From Synechococcus sp. CB0101 (GTDB lineage: Bacteria; Cyanobacteriota; Cyanobacteriia; PCC-6307; Cyanobiaceae): a DNA stretch of 64,000 nucleotides. Within the stretch, counting starts at the first letter, position 1; every line of letters starts with the position of its first letter. The stretch covers positions 186,032 through 250,031 of the forward strand of contig NZ_CP039373.1 in NCBI RefSeq assembly GCF_000179235.2, read 5' to 3'. The position numbers were made by a program, and so were the translations under genes. Shown piece after piece: positions 32,533 through 42,502 of this stretch. The notes beneath the pieces were generated by a model, which saw only the letters and a program-made list of their open reading frames with translations, was not told where the DNA came from and searched no databases.

Positions 32533-33969
32533 ATGGGCCACCCCAAGACCGTTCAGGCGTTCATTGAGGAAATACCCAGCTGGGACGACGGCGACCATCT
32601 GGCTGGTCCGCCGCTTTCCTCGATGCAGTGGCTGGTTTGGGGGCTCGCCACCGCTGGCAAGTTTTTCGAGGGCATGATCGTCTTCATGCAAGGCGTCGGC
32701 CTGCCCCTGATCAGTGAGGAGTTTGCGCTCACCGATATCGATAAGGGATTGATCACGGCGGCCACCCTGGCGGGAATCCTGTTTGGTGCCCTCTTCCTCG
32801 GTGGGCTCGCGGATCGGCTGGGCCGCAAACCTGTCTTCATCGGCGAGATGGTGTTGCTGTTGATCGCCTTGCTTGTGGCGGCCTTTGCGCCGTCCAAGGA
32901 GGTGTTGATCGGCAGCCTGTTCGTCACCGGCCTCGCTCTCGGTGCTGATTACCCCACGGCGCACCTGGTGATTTCGGAGAGCATTCCCGCCTCCATTCGT
33001 GGTCGGCTGGTGCTGGGTGCCTTCAGTTTTCAGGCCGTGGGTGCTGTACTCGGCACGGCCATCGCGGCCGTGATCTTGGGCGCGAAACCCGATCTCGATG
33101 CGTGGCGCCTGTTTTATCTCGTGCCGGTCATCCCGGTGGCAGCCGTGATCTGGGGGCGTCTGTTCCTGCCCGAAAGCAGTCATTGGTTGGTGACGCGCGG
33201 ACTCACCGCCAAGGCTGAGAAGCAGTTGCGCAAGTTGCTCAACCGGCAGCATCTCCAACTCAAAAGCGTTCAAGTGGAGAGCGAGTCTGGGCGCCCTCAG
33301 CGCAAGGGTTCCTGGGAGCAGCTGTTCATCGGCAAGTATCTGCGGGGCACGATCCTTACCTCGCTTCCCTGGTTCCTGCAGGATCTGTCCACCTACGGGA
33401 TCGGCATTTTCACACCCGTGATCATTGGCCTGGCCTTTGGAAAAGCCAGCCATGAACACAACGTGGCTTCCGTCATCCACGCCGATCTGATCGGTGCACG
33501 GGGCACCGCTCTGATTGATGTGGGCTTCCTCGTGGGAATTGCGGTGGCCATTGTGCTTGCCGATCGCTGGGGGCGTATCCCGCTTCAGGTGATCGGATTC
33601 ATCGGCTGCGCCGTTGGCTTGTTGTTGGCGGCACTGGGTGGGGGAGGCAACCAATCCACGGATCATCTGGTGTTGATCGTGGCTGGTTTCTTGATCTTCC
33701 AGTTCATGACCAACTTCGGCCCCAACGCCACCACTTATCTCCTGGCTGGAGAGGTGTTCCCTACCCGCATCCGCGGCCTGGGTGCTGGCTTTGCTGCCGC
33801 GAGCGGCAAGGTTGGTGCAGTGCTCACCGCTTTTTTCTTCCCCACGTTGCTGAAATCCTGGGGCACGGAGCGGTTGTTGATGGTCCTGGTGATCACCTCC
33901 TTGCTGGGAGCGGTTGTGACCTGGCTCTACCGGATTGAAACCAAAGGTCTGGATATGGAAACGCTCTGA
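32533..33969 (+). CDS. MFS transporter, sugar-porter-like
   Basis: A 478-aa carrier with 12 predicted membrane segments. The loop 2-3 motif is 'GGLADRLGRKPVFIGE' and the later counterpart 'VLADRWGRIPLQVIG'. 'LGADYPTAHLVISESIPASI' then 'RGRLVLGAFSFQAVGAVLG' and 'GEVFPTRIRGLGAGFAAASG' mark it as a metabolite:proton symporter of the sugar/phosphate-ester type. The substrate is unknown; an organic acid, sugar or phosphate compound are all possible. Start ATG 32533. It lies between ndbB and glycogen phosphorylase, and a possible Pho box is upstream. Confidence 0.85.
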   Translation: MGHPKTVQAFIEEIPSWDDGDHLAGPPLSSMQWLVWGLATAGKFFEGMIVFMQGVGLPLISEEFALTDIDKGLITAATLAGILFGALFLGGLADRLGRKPVFIGEMVLLLIALLVAAFAPSKEVLIGSLFVTGLALGADYPTAHLVISESIPASIRGRLVLGAFSFQAVGAVLGTAIAAVILGAKPDLDAWRLFYLVPVIPVAAVIWGRLFLPESSHWLVTRGLTAKAEKQLRKLLNRQHLQLKSVQVESESGRPQRKGSWEQLFIGKYLRGTILTSLPWFLQDLSTYGIGIFTPVIIGLAFGKASHEHNVASVIHADLIGARGTALIDVGFLVGIAVAIVLADRWGRIPLQVIGFIGCAVGLLLAALGGGGNQSTDHLVLIVAGFLIFQFMTNFGPNATTYLLAGEVFPTRIRGLGAGFAAASGKVGAVLTAFFFPTLLKSWGTERLLMVLVITSLLGAVVTWLYRIETKGLDMETL

Positions 33970-34006
33970 ATCGCGTCATCCCGTTCTTCTCCTCTTTGCC
34001 ACTGCC

Positions 34007-36544
34007 ATGACCATCTCCCCTCAAGTTGCGCTGCCAGCCAGTTATGGCGATGCCCAGCGCACCGGTCTGACCTCGGATGACCTATTCGACGGCATTACCG
34101 AGCATCTGTTCTTCAGCCAGGGGGCGAGCACGTCGTCTCCCAGCGATCACGACCTGTACATGGCGCTGAGCTACGCCGTGCGTGATCGCCTGATGGCACG
34201 GCATCTGGCCTACAAGGATCTGCAGCGCCAACATCCCACCAAATCGGTGGCCTATCTATCGGCCGAATTCCTGATTGGCCCCCAGCTCGGGAACAACCTG
34301 CTGATGTTGGGGATCCGGCAGGAGGCCCAAGACGCGATGGCCCGTTTTGGGGTGAGCAATCTCGACCGCATCCTGGCGGTGGAGGAGGAGCCGGGTCTGG
34401 GCAACGGAGGGCTTGGCCGGCTGGCTGCTTGTTATGTGGAGTCGCTGGCCAGCCTGGAGATTCCGGCGACGGGTTATGGCATTCGCTACGAATTCGGCAT
34501 CTTCGATCAGCTGATTGAAAACGGCTGGCAGGTGGAGATCACCGATAAGTGGCTGAAGGGCGGTTGGCCCTGGGAGGTGGTGTATCCCTACAAATCGTGC
34601 CGTGTTGGTTTCGGCGGCAGCACCCGCACCTTTCACGACAGCGACGGTCGGCTGCGGGTGCGATGGGAACCAGCGGAGCAAGCCCTGGGGATCCCTCACG
34701 ATGTGCCCGTGCTCGGCTATGGGGTGAACACCTGCGGGCGGGTGCGGCTGTGGCGGGCCGTGGCTACGGAGAGCTTTGATTTCCGTGCTTTCAACAGTGG
34801 TGATTATCACGCTGCTGTGGAAGACAAGGTGAATAGTGAAACGCTCTCCAAGGTGTTGTATCCCAACGACGGCACCGACGCGGGGCGCCGCCTGCGGCTC
34901 AAGCAGCAGCATTTCTTTGTGAGCTGTTCGCTGCAGGACATGTTGCGCAGCCTGCAGGAGCGGGAGATCCCCATTGCCGAGTTTGAGCATCACTGGACGG
35001 TGCAGCTCAACGACACCCACCCAGCGATCGCGGTGGCTGAATTAATGCGATTGCTGGTGGATGAGCATCAGCTGGATTGGGATCAGGCCTGGGGGATCAC
35101 GACCCGCTCGCTGGCTTACACCAACCACACCCTGCTACCAGAGGCTCTGGAGTGCTGGGGCTTGGGCCTGTTCGCGAGTTTGCTGCCGCGGCATCTGCAG
35201 ATCATCTTTGAACTCAACAGCCGATTCCTGCAACAGGTGCGGCTGCGCTATCCCGGCCGCGACGACATCCTCAGCCGTGTATCGCTGATTGATGAGCGTG
35301 GCGGTAAAGCGGTGCGGATGGCTCACCTGGCTGCGCTTGGCTCCCATCACATCAACGGTGTAGCGGCATTGCACAGCCAGCTGGTGCAGCGTGATCTCTT
35401 CCCGGAGTTTGCGGCTCTATGGCCTGAGAAATTCACCAACGTCACCAACGGTGTGACGCCGCGCCGGTGGCTGGCTCTGGCCAATCCGCCCTTGGCTGCT
35501 CTGCTTGGCGAGTGTTTGGGGCAGGGCTGGCCCGTGCAGCCGCAGCGCTGGAGCGAGCTGGAGCGGCTCGCTGATGATTCGAGTTTCCTGGATCGTTGGG
35601 GGGCCTGTAAGCTGGCGGCCAAGCGCCAGCTCTCGAGCTTGATCGCCGAGCGTCATGACTTGCTGGTGGATCCCACCTCACTGTTTGATGTGCAGGTGAA
35701 GCGGATTCATGAATACAAGCGTCAGCACCTCAACGCTCTGCAGGTCATTGCTCGCTATTTGCGCATCAAGAAGGGCCTCACCGAAGGAATGGTGCCGCGC
35801 ACGGTGGTATTCGCCGGTAAAGCGGCTCCTGGTTACTACTTGGCCAAGCTGATCATCCGCCTGATCAACGGCATTGCGGATGTGGTGAACCGCGACCCGG
35901 ATTGCAAAGATCTGCTGAAGGTGGTGTTCCTTGCTGATTTCAATGTGAAATTGGCAGAGAAGATCTATCCGGCCGCTGATCTGTCGGAGCAGATCTCCAC
36001 CGCTGGCCTTGAAGCCTCCGGTACCGGCAACATGAAATTCATGATGAACGGTGCTATCACCCTGGGCACCCTCGATGGCGCGAATGTCGAGATCCTTGAG
36101 CAGGTGGGCCATGAACACTTTGAGTTGTTCGGGCTGAGCACCGATGAAGTAGCTGCCTGGCGTGATTCGGGCTATCGGCCCTGGGAGGTGCTGCAGGGTT
36201 TGCCGATGCTGCAGGAGGTCGTTGAACTGCTCTATTCCGGTCACTTCAGCGAGGGCGACCGTGGCCTGTTTGCCCCCTTGCTGGATGGCCTTCTGCACTC
36301 GGATCCCTTCTTTGTGCTGGGTGATTTCGATGCTTATCAACAGGCGCAACAACGGATCGATGGCCGTTGGCTGGATCCGACCGGTTGGCGGCGATCATCC
36401 CTGATGAACACGGCGCGCAGCGGCTTCTTCTCCTCGGATCGCTCCGTTCAGGAGTATGCCGACCGTGTTTGGAAGGTGAAGCCTCTGCCCGTGGAGCTGG
36501 CCTGCTCCTTGGCGGAACAGCCCGCTGCATCGACATCCGACTGA
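34007..36544 (+). CDS. glgP: Glycogen phosphorylase
   Basis: An 845-aa GT35 enzyme that releases glucose-1-phosphate from glycogen using free phosphate. Early motifs are '[20 protein letters not shown]', '[20 protein letters not shown]' and '[12 protein letters not shown]'. Mid-protein are '[20 protein letters not shown]' and '[12 protein letters not shown]'. The PLP lysine is K677 in '[20 protein letters not shown]'. ATG 34007 is chosen because the residues before it lie inside the MFS gene. The length is typical. The consumption of phosphate links it to the surrounding theme, but no Pho box is seen in front. Confidence 0.96.
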   Translation: MTISPQVALPASYGDAQRTGLTSDDLFDGITEHLFFSQGASTSSPSDHDLYMALSYAVRDRLMARHLAYKDLQRQHPTKSVAYLSAEFLIGPQLGNNLLMLGIRQEAQDAMARFGVSNLDRILAVEEEPGLGNGGLGRLAACYVESLASLEIPATGYGIRYEFGIFDQLIENGWQVEITDKWLKGGWPWEVVYPYKSCRVGFGGSTRTFHDSDGRLRVRWEPAEQALGIPHDVPVLGYGVNTCGRVRLWRAVATESFDFRAFNSGDYHAAVEDKVNSETLSKVLYPNDGTDAGRRLRLKQQHFFVSCSLQDMLRSLQEREIPIAEFEHHWTVQLNDTHPAIAVAELMRLLVDEHQLDWDQAWGITTRSLAYTNHTLLPEALECWGLGLFASLLPRHLQIIFELNSRFLQQVRLRYPGRDDILSRVSLIDERGGKAVRMAHLAALGSHHINGVAALHSQLVQRDLFPEFAALWPEKFTNVTNGVTPRRWLALANPPLAALLGECLGQGWPVQPQRWSELERLADDSSFLDRWGACKLAAKRQLSSLIAERHDLLVDPTSLFDVQVKRIHEYKRQHLNALQVIARYLRIKKGLTEGMVPRTVVFAGKAAPGYYLAKLIIRLINGIADVVNRDPDCKDLLKVVFLADFNVKLAEKIYPAADLSEQISTAGLEASGTGNMKFMMNGAITLGTLDGANVEILEQVGHEHFELFGLSTDEVAAWRDSGYRPWEVLQGLPMLQEVVELLYSGHFSEGDRGLFAPLLDGLLHSDPFFVLGDFDAYQQAQQRIDGRWLDPTGWRRSSLMNTARSGFFSSDRSVQEYADRVWKVKPLPVELACSLAEQPAASTSD

Positions 36545-36554
36545 TCCTGAGACC

Positions 36555-37394
36555 ATGGCAGCTCAAGACAGCACCCGCGCCTGGCTCGATGCCGTCGGCC
36601 GCTTGCCCCAGGGATCGTCGCGGCTGGTGATCAGCCGCGGCCAGCAGATTCGGGCGGCCGACGATCCCCAGGCCACCCCAGCCCAGCGCCGTGCGGCTGC
36701 CAGGGCACGCAGCCGCATGATCAAAGAGAACCTCCGCCTGGTGGTGTGTATTGCGAAGCCCTATCACGCTCGCATTCAGAGAAGTTCAGCGCTTGAGTTT
36801 TCGGATCTGCTTCAGGCCGGCACGATCGGTCTGATTCGTGCCGTGGAGAAATTTGACCCCGCCTTGGGCTATTCCTTTTCCACCTATGCCAGCTGGTGGA
36901 TTCGCCAGGCGATTCGCCGTGAGATTGAGGCGAGCGAGAGTTCCATCCGCCTCTCAGCACGTCAGCAACAGATGCGGCTCAAAGCCCACTTTGCGCCGCC
37001 GGGCCTGAGCCACGATGAACTGGCTGAGTATCTGGGTGTGGAGCCGCGCCAGCTGAAGGAGCTGCAGGAGGCCTGGCGTGCATCGCAGGTGGATAGTCTC
37101 GATCGCCCGATCGAGATGGGGAACGACCAGCTCAAGTTGAGTGATTCTCTTGCGGCGCCCCTGAATCGTTCGCTGGATCATCAGGATCTGCAGGATGTCG
37201 CTGCGCGGTTTCGCCGCAAAGCACCCAGTGAGATCGCCGTATTCGATCGGTTGGCGCAGGGCGAAAGCCAGAGTGAGGTGGCCCGCAGCATGGGCATCAC
37301 CCGTCAGGCATTGAATCGCCGCTTGGAGCGGGCCAGCAAACGTCTCCGCTTGGTGGATCCTTCTGCCCGCGAGTTGCTCGCCGATCTGGCCTGA
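36555..37394 (+). CDS. Sigma-70 family RNA polymerase sigma factor (alternative type)
   Basis: A 279-aa sigma factor. Region 2 is well kept: '[15 protein letters not shown]', '[20 protein letters not shown]' then '[20 protein letters not shown]'. Region 3 is shortened ('[20 protein letters not shown]') and region 4 is divergent, though it keeps a helix-turn-helix ('[20 protein letters not shown]'). Region 1.1 is absent. This is the layout of non-essential group 2/3 sigma factors of cyanobacteria. ATG 36555 lies 10 bases after glgP, so the two are probably cotranscribed. The stop (37392-37394) is one base from the frameshift-corrected stop of phoX on the other strand (37396). Confidence 0.9.
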   Translation: MAAQDSTRAWLDAVGRLPQGSSRLVISRGQQIRAADDPQATPAQRRAAARARSRMIKENLRLVVCIAKPYHARIQRSSALEFSDLLQAGTIGLIRAVEKFDPALGYSFSTYASWWIRQAIRREIEASESSIRLSARQQQMRLKAHFAPPGLSHDELAEYLGVEPRQLKELQEAWRASQVDSLDRPIEMGNDQLKLSDSLAAPLNRSLDHQDLQDVAARFRRKAPSEIAVFDRLAQGESQSEVARSMGITRQALNRRLERASKRLRLVDPSARELLADLA

Positions 37395-37439
37395 ATCAGC
37401 CCTGCGGCAGCAAAGGCCCACCCCCCAGGCGCCGCACGC

Positions 37440-39551
37440 TCACGATCGCGGGCCTTGGCGCGCGGCCCGGCACCCCGAAGGCCAGTTCGACCCCAGTGGC
37501 ACCGTTCGTAGCTGATCAAAGCGTTGACCCGAACGATCTTCCAAGGTGAAGGCTTGGTGTTCGATCTGCTGACGTTGGTGACAGCCGTGTTGTTCGCCTG
37601 GATGCTGCACCGCCAGGAACAGCGTGTGTTCCTCGGGGTCAAAACAGGGCCCGCAGAGCTCGGCTTCGATCGGACCGTTGGCAAACAGCACAGCTTCCTG
37701 TTGTGCTGATGCAGTTCGGGGGAGGATCCAACAGGCGTTCTTGCCAAAGACGTCGCTTTGAGCACTGCTAAAGGATCGATCAGTCACCATCCAGACATTG
37801 CCCTGACGATCGATGGCCAGGTTGTCGGGGTTGGCAAATCCCAGGCCTCCCTCCCACGGCGTTCCACCGGTGGCGGCCATCCGCCATTGCAGGCTGCCGC
37901 CGGGTTTGGTGTTGTCGGCTGGAGCGTCGGTCATTCGCATCACCCAACCGAATGGCCAGGGCGTTTCACCCTTTGGACCACGGAAGATGGCGGGGTCAGG
38001 ATTGCCCGTTTCATCGGATCCACCCATGGTGAAGGTGATCAACAGATCGCCGCTGATGGGATCGAGGTCGGTATCTTCCGGCCGGGCTGTCGGGGTGGCA
38101 CCGATCGCGTTGGCCGCCAGATGGGCATCGATCAGGATCGCCCCCTGCTGTTCATCGCCCTCGCCGCTGTAGAGATCAGCCAATGTCTGGAATTGGGCGC
38201 AGTAGCGCTGTCGATCGGCGTCTGTGCGTAGACGTTCGGCTCCGGCACGGCTGCGATCACGGTGGGGAACCTCCACGCTGGATGGACTGCCGAACCGTTC
38301 GTAATGCGAAGGGTTGAGGGGGGCAACCGCCGTCTGCGGAGCCAGCAGCAGCCAGCGTCCTGTGCCATCCGCAGCGAGCTGCGCCACCTCCAGTCGTCCG
38401 TTTTCCAGGAGCCGTGAGTTATCAGGATCCTGGGGATCGAACACCCGCTCGCGGCTCACGAAGCGGTAGAGGTGCCCGCTGTGCCGATCGCAGGCTGAGT
38501 AGACGATCAGCGGCTCACCGGCCTTGGCGCGTACGGCCACCGCTTCATGACGGAAGCGCCCCAGCCAGGTGTGCTTGATCGCTGGTTGGTTGGGATTCTG
38601 GGGATCAACTTCCACCATCCAGCCGTATTTGTTGCCGGCCAGTCCAAAGGGATTCCCCAGGCCCCCAATGCGTTGGCGACTGAATTGGAAGGGGCATCCC
38701 GCTGGGTCTGCCGAGCTGCCATCGGCGTATACCGCTTCGGGCACCTGGGTTTGGAAATTTTCTTCGGCCGATAGCACGGTTCCCCAGGGTGTTTGTCCTC
38801 CGGCGCAGTTGGCGAAAGTGCCGATGATCTGATCGCCGAGGCCGTCGTCGTAGCCCAGGCGATTGCGCCGGCGAAACACCGCCGCTGCCGGCCCGGTGCT
38901 GCGCAATCTTTGGCTTGGATTCTTCAGGCCGCTCAGGCCATGGATCCGTCGCTCCAGCGCTGTGGGTTCATGGCGCCAACCCCCGCCTGTTTCGCGCCGC
39001 AGGCTGGCCACACCAATTCCGAGATCTTCGAGAGCGGCCGAGGCCACTTGCACCGCCAGGGTGCGCAACGCGGCATCTGCCGGAAGCGCGGGGATGTGGG
39101 CTCGACCACCGGCCTCCTTGAGACGTTCCTCCAGTGCTGCAAACGGCAGGTTGGTGCCATGGGCGTCGAGATAGCCCTCGCGCCAGGTCAGTGCACTGAT
39201 GTATTCGAAGTTGATCGTGAGCAAAGCACGATCTGGATTCAAGGGCGTGAAGGCGAGGTAGTCGTTGTTGAAGCCCATCACGCCCTCGCCAAGCGGATCT
39301 CCCCAGCTCAGCAACACATCGGCGCGGAATCCGGCGGGTACGTCGACCCGGTCGTGGAGTGTGGTGCGTTGATAGCTCAGGCGTTGCTGGGCGGCATCGA
39401 GCCCATCGCTGGGCAACGGGATTGGCCCTCGGATCGAGGGCCATCGCGCGGTTGGGCCTGGCCGGGCTGAAACAGGGTGATGGCCCCCTGTCCCTACGGC
39501 AGCGCCTGCCGCGCTGAGGCCTAACAATTCGAGCAGCGTCCGCCTCTTCAT
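37440..39551 (-). CDS. phoX: PhoX alkaline phosphatase, 3' end frameshifted
   Basis: A 703-aa PhoX (DUF839) phosphatase that releases phosphate from organic esters in the periplasm. ATG 39551 opens a Tat-type signal: 'MKRRTLLELLGLSAAGAAVG'. Core motifs include 'FNNDYLAFTPL', 'GTFANCAGGQTPWGTVLSAE', 'EDTDLDPISGDLLITFTMGG', 'NLAIDRQGNVWMVTDRS' and 'LFLAVQHPGEQHG'. PhoX enzymes use calcium and iron. As written the protein ends 'SNWPSGCRAARQGPRS'. Shifting frame at the CCCC run (plus 37473-37476) gives 'VPGRAPRPAIVSVRRL' and a stop at 37396, the normal family ending. Its ATG overlaps the stop of the upstream phytase-like gene (ATGA). Confidence 0.92.
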   Translation of the reverse strand: MKRRTLLELLGLSAAGAAVGTGGHHPVSARPGPTARWPSIRGPIPLPSDGLDAAQQRLSYQRTTLHDRVDVPAGFRADVLLSWGDPLGEGVMGFNNDYLAFTPLNPDRALLTINFEYISALTWREGYLDAHGTNLPFAALEERLKEAGGRAHIPALPADAALRTLAVQVASAALEDLGIGVASLRRETGGGWRHEPTALERRIHGLSGLKNPSQRLRSTGPAAAVFRRRNRLGYDDGLGDQIIGTFANCAGGQTPWGTVLSAEENFQTQVPEAVYADGSSADPAGCPFQFSRQRIGGLGNPFGLAGNKYGWMVEVDPQNPNQPAIKHTWLGRFRHEAVAVRAKAGEPLIVYSACDRHSGHLYRFVSRERVFDPQDPDNSRLLENGRLEVAQLAADGTGRWLLLAPQTAVAPLNPSHYERFGSPSSVEVPHRDRSRAGAERLRTDADRQRYCAQFQTLADLYSGEGDEQQGAILIDAHLAANAIGATPTARPEDTDLDPISGDLLITFTMGGSDETGNPDPAIFRGPKGETPWPFGWVMRMTDAPADNTKPGGSLQWRMAATGGTPWEGGLGFANPDNLAIDRQGNVWMVTDRSFSSAQSDVFGKNACWILPRTASAQQEAVLFANGPIEAELCGPCFDPEEHTLFLAVQHPGEQHGCHQRQQIEHQAFTLEDRSGQRFDQLRTVPLGSNWPSGCRAARQGPRS

Positions 39552-40564
39552 CTGCGCTCGCTTCCTGCCTGCTCCGGCGTGCACTGGCTGGAGCGACGTG
39601 GCCGTAGGAGTGCCAACCGGGTGGTCTGGAAGGGATTGCGATTGTCGTCGCTCACCAGCATCAGGCTCGGTTGTCCAGGCGACAGCGTGGGACCCATGCT
39701 GAGGCCTTCCCAGTTTTCCGGAGTCAAGCCGCTCGTTTGCAGATCCCACTGCTGCAAGGGCTGCTCCAGATTTTGTGCCCTGGGGAGCCGATACAGGCGC
39801 AGTTGATTGCTCCATTGCAAGGGGTCTTGGTAGCGGCGCCAGAGGGTGAGCAGCAGGGGTGGCTGTGGCCCAGCCGGATGCAGCACCACAAGATCGGTCA
39901 GCCCCCAGTCGCCCCCCGCCGGCGCGGCCAACGCGCCCTGCTCGCTGGTCTCTGGCGGATCTCGCTGTGGGTCGCGGCCGGCGGGCCAGTGCCAGCGCAG
40001 CAAGCGAACCTGATTCGCAGGGTCCTGGCGGAGCGGTCGCTCCGCGGCCATCAGCAGGGCCAGGGGTTCGCTGGAGCGGCTGAGCCGTGCCAATGACTCC
40101 GGACCTGCATTGCTTTCTAGGCCTTGTTGCCAGGCTGGGGGCAGGGGGAATGAGGCCTGGAGGTTTCCGTTGCTGAGGGAGAACCGCAACAGCTGCGGTT
40201 CGCGCTCAGGGCTGCGCCGGCCTTCGGTGGCGATCCAGGCCTGATCAGCCTCGATCACCAGGCCTTCGCTATCCAATTGTTGGGTCACCGATGGCGGCAC
40301 TTGGAGTTGCAGGCTCCTGATGCGGCGGGGTTGGCGCCCTTCCAATGGCAACGTCCAGGAGCTGAGCTCGCCTTCCGGCAGGTCGCTCAACAGCCAGACG
40401 CGATGCGTGGCGGGTTCGATTTGGATTGCGGAATAGCCGCCACCTGGAGCCGGCAAGGGCAGATCCTGCTGAACAGTCCAACCCGCTGCCAATGGGCAGG
40501 GCAGAAGCTGGCTGATCAGTCCCCAGCCGGGCCCCAGCAGCAGTGGCGGCAGCCAGTCAGTCAT
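39548..40564 (-). CDS. Phytase-like (esterase-like) beta-propeller protein
   Basis: A 338-aa protein of the 'esterase-like activity of phytase' family. The diagnostic end is 'TPENWEGLSMGPTLSPGQPS' followed by 'LMLVSDDNRNPFQTTRLALL'; earlier blades include 'YSAIQIEPATHRVWLLSDLP', 'DSEGLVIEADQAWIATEG' and 'LTDLVVLHPAG'. A hydrophobic N-terminus ('WLPPLLLGPGWGLISQLLPC') could act as an export signal. Related proteins are thought to act on phosphate esters; activity here is inferred. It overlaps the gene before it by 8 bases and phoX by 4, so the three form one translationally coupled unit, which supports a role in phosphate acquisition. Confidence 0.8.
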   Translation of the reverse strand: MTDWLPPLLLGPGWGLISQLLPCPLAAGWTVQQDLPLPAPGGGYSAIQIEPATHRVWLLSDLPEGELSSWTLPLEGRQPRRIRSLQLQVPPSVTQQLDSEGLVIEADQAWIATEGRRSPEREPQLLRFSLSNGNLQASFPLPPAWQQGLESNAGPESLARLSRSSEPLALLMAAERPLRQDPANQVRLLRWHWPAGRDPQRDPPETSEQGALAAPAGGDWGLTDLVVLHPAGPQPPLLLTLWRRYQDPLQWSNQLRLYRLPRAQNLEQPLQQWDLQTSGLTPENWEGLSMGPTLSPGQPSLMLVSDDNRNPFQTTRLALLRPRRSSQCTPEQAGSERR

Positions 40565-42398
40565 GGCTGCTGCCGGGATGACTGGGGGCGTCGGCTCGGC
40601 ACAGTCGCGTTTGCACCCGCAGGCGTTGCAATTCCCGTTCCATCAGCTCCGCCAGATCGCGATCGAGGGGTTTGCTTCGTTTCCAGTGGCCGTCGAGCCA
40701 GCCTTGCACTTGTCCAGGTGCCAGATCGAGATAGCGGGCGAGACATTGCTGCACCACAAAGCGCTCATGGGGATGGGGCTGGCAGCGCAGCTCCACACAC
40801 CACTGCGGCGGTTCGCGATCACCGCACTCCACGCGCCGGAGGCTGTCGAGGGTGGCGAGCACGGTGATGGCATCCCCCGCCAACAACGACCAATCCAGGG
40901 GCGGAATCGCGCGGGCCTGTGGACGATGCTGGCGCTGGTGACGCAACACCGTCATGCCGTAGCCGTTTTCCACCCGCGCGACTGTGAGCCCGCACAGCTG
41001 ATCATCCGGCTCAATCCTGTAGCGCACCACCAGGTGGTTCACGCCTTTGATCTGCAACACCCGCTCAACGCGTTCACCAAAGGCTGTTGCCACCAGTGCG
41101 TCAGCGGCCAGATCCACCGCCGAGATCACCGTGACCCCACCGAGCATTTGCCCGAGTTGATCGCTCGCTTCCATCGCATGGGCGAGCACGGCGAGCCTGC
41201 ATGTTGGATCCTTCTGTTGCAGGGCCAGGGCAGCATGCACGTTGCTCAGCAAGTGGTTGCTCAGCAGTCCAATCCCCACCACCTGGCTGTTGTTCAAGCG
41301 CTCCAGTTCACGATCGAGAGCGGTCATCCCCTCGCTGAGGCTGGCGGTTTGAACACCGATGCGTTCGCTTCCCAGCAGCGTTCGAATCGGCTCCACCACC
41401 TCTGGCCCATCCACGATCACCACCTGTCGGCTGCCGCCTTTGACACGGTCCCGGCGGCGTAAGCCCAAGCGCTCTGTGAGCAGGCGCTCGAGGATCAGGG
41501 CCACCAGGGCCGATGTGAGCAGGGTTCCCAGGAGGGCATAACTGAGCCCAGCCAGCAAATGCCACAGGCTGCGCTGACTCAGCAGCATCACGGGGTCAAC
41601 GAATTCACCCTGCAACAGCCCCAGGGTGATCAACAGCGCCCGCTGCCAACTCCCCGCCTGCCCGGAGAACAGGGCCAGGCCCAGCACGATGGCGGCGAGA
41701 ACGAGTGGAGCCACCCAGCTCATCGGTTGCCACGCCAGGGAGCGCCAGCGCGGTTGCCAGCGCAGGATCTTGATTGGCAGTTGCCACCAGTTGGAGCCTT
41801 TGGCGTGTTGCACAGCGCTGCCCCTTTGGCGCACGGTGATCCAGAGGTCGGATGGGGCACCGCCGTTGGCGCGCATTCGCCTGCAGGCCAGGGCAGTCGC
41901 TGCTTCCGCTTGGCTCACCACGCTGATGGTTTCGTCTTCGCCGTGGGTGTCGAGCTGAATCAATCCCTCATGGGGTTGCACAGCACTCGCCACGGCTCCG
42001 GCGGTGAGCACCAGGGGGTCGACAACCGCCACTTTGGGGAGCCGTTGCTCCAGAAGCTGGCCGATGGATTGCTCACCGGATCTGGAGCGGACCACCACGT
42101 CGGCATCCGGATTTAAAACGCGCACCTGCAGGGCGGCCTCAAGATTCACCTGGCTATCGGCGCTGAGCAGCAACACGGATCGGCACTGGCGCACCCCCGC
42201 GCGCTCGAGCACCTGGGCCTGGCGCATATCCCCTTGCACCACCAGGCTGATCCGTTGGCTGAGGTCCGCTCGCCGCCATTGAGGAGAGTGCAAGTCAACC
42301 GCCCTCAGCGGCACGTCGAAGGGCAGCAGACGTTCCAGACAAGCCTGACCCAGCGCACCCAGCCCGCAGATCAGAACAGCCCCATCCCCGATCGACAC
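40557..42398 (-). CDS. Tandem RCK-type NAD-binding membrane protein
   Basis: A 613-aa protein with an unusual order: an N-terminal TrkA/RCK-type Rossmann domain ('VLICGLGALGQACLERLLPF'), 'SRSGEQSIGQLLEQRLPKVA', then three hydrophobic segments around residues 225-315 ('APLVLAAIVLGLALFSGQ', 'LLAGLSYALLGTLLTSALVA'), then a second RCK pair ('RQVVIVDGPEVVEPIRTLLG') and a TrkA-C-like end. It resembles Kef/Trk or CASTOR-like potassium channel regulators, but I do not see a potassium selectivity filter (TVGYG). The start is GTG 42398. First gene of the coupled operon ending in phoX, which is surprising for an ion-transport protein. Confidence 0.78.
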   Translation of the reverse strand: MSIGDGAVLICGLGALGQACLERLLPFDVPLRAVDLHSPQWRRADLSQRISLVVQGDMRQAQVLERAGVRQCRSVLLLSADSQVNLEAALQVRVLNPDADVVVRSRSGEQSIGQLLEQRLPKVAVVDPLVLTAGAVASAVQPHEGLIQLDTHGEDETISVVSQAEAATALACRRMRANGGAPSDLWITVRQRGSAVQHAKGSNWWQLPIKILRWQPRWRSLAWQPMSWVAPLVLAAIVLGLALFSGQAGSWQRALLITLGLLQGEFVDPVMLLSQRSLWHLLAGLSYALLGTLLTSALVALILERLLTERLGLRRRDRVKGGSRQVVIVDGPEVVEPIRTLLGSERIGVQTASLSEGMTALDRELERLNNSQVVGIGLLSNHLLSNVHAALALQQKDPTCRLAVLAHAMEASDQLGQMLGGVTVISAVDLAADALVATAFGERVERVLQIKGVNHLVVRYRIEPDDQLCGLTVARVENGYGMTVLRHQRQHRPQARAIPPLDWSLLAGDAITVLATLDSLRRVECGDREPPQWCVELRCQPHPHERFVVQQCLARYLDLAPGQVQGWLDGHWKRSKPLDRDLAELMERELQRLRVQTRLCRADAPSHPGSSHD

Positions 42399-42502
42399 CC
42401 TGGCTCAAACCCGTCGCCATCACCGTAGAAACCGCCTCAGCGGCTGTCCTTCACCGTCCCTTTATCAAAAGTCGGCAAGGTGGTGCAAGGTGCATCAGTT
42501 GC

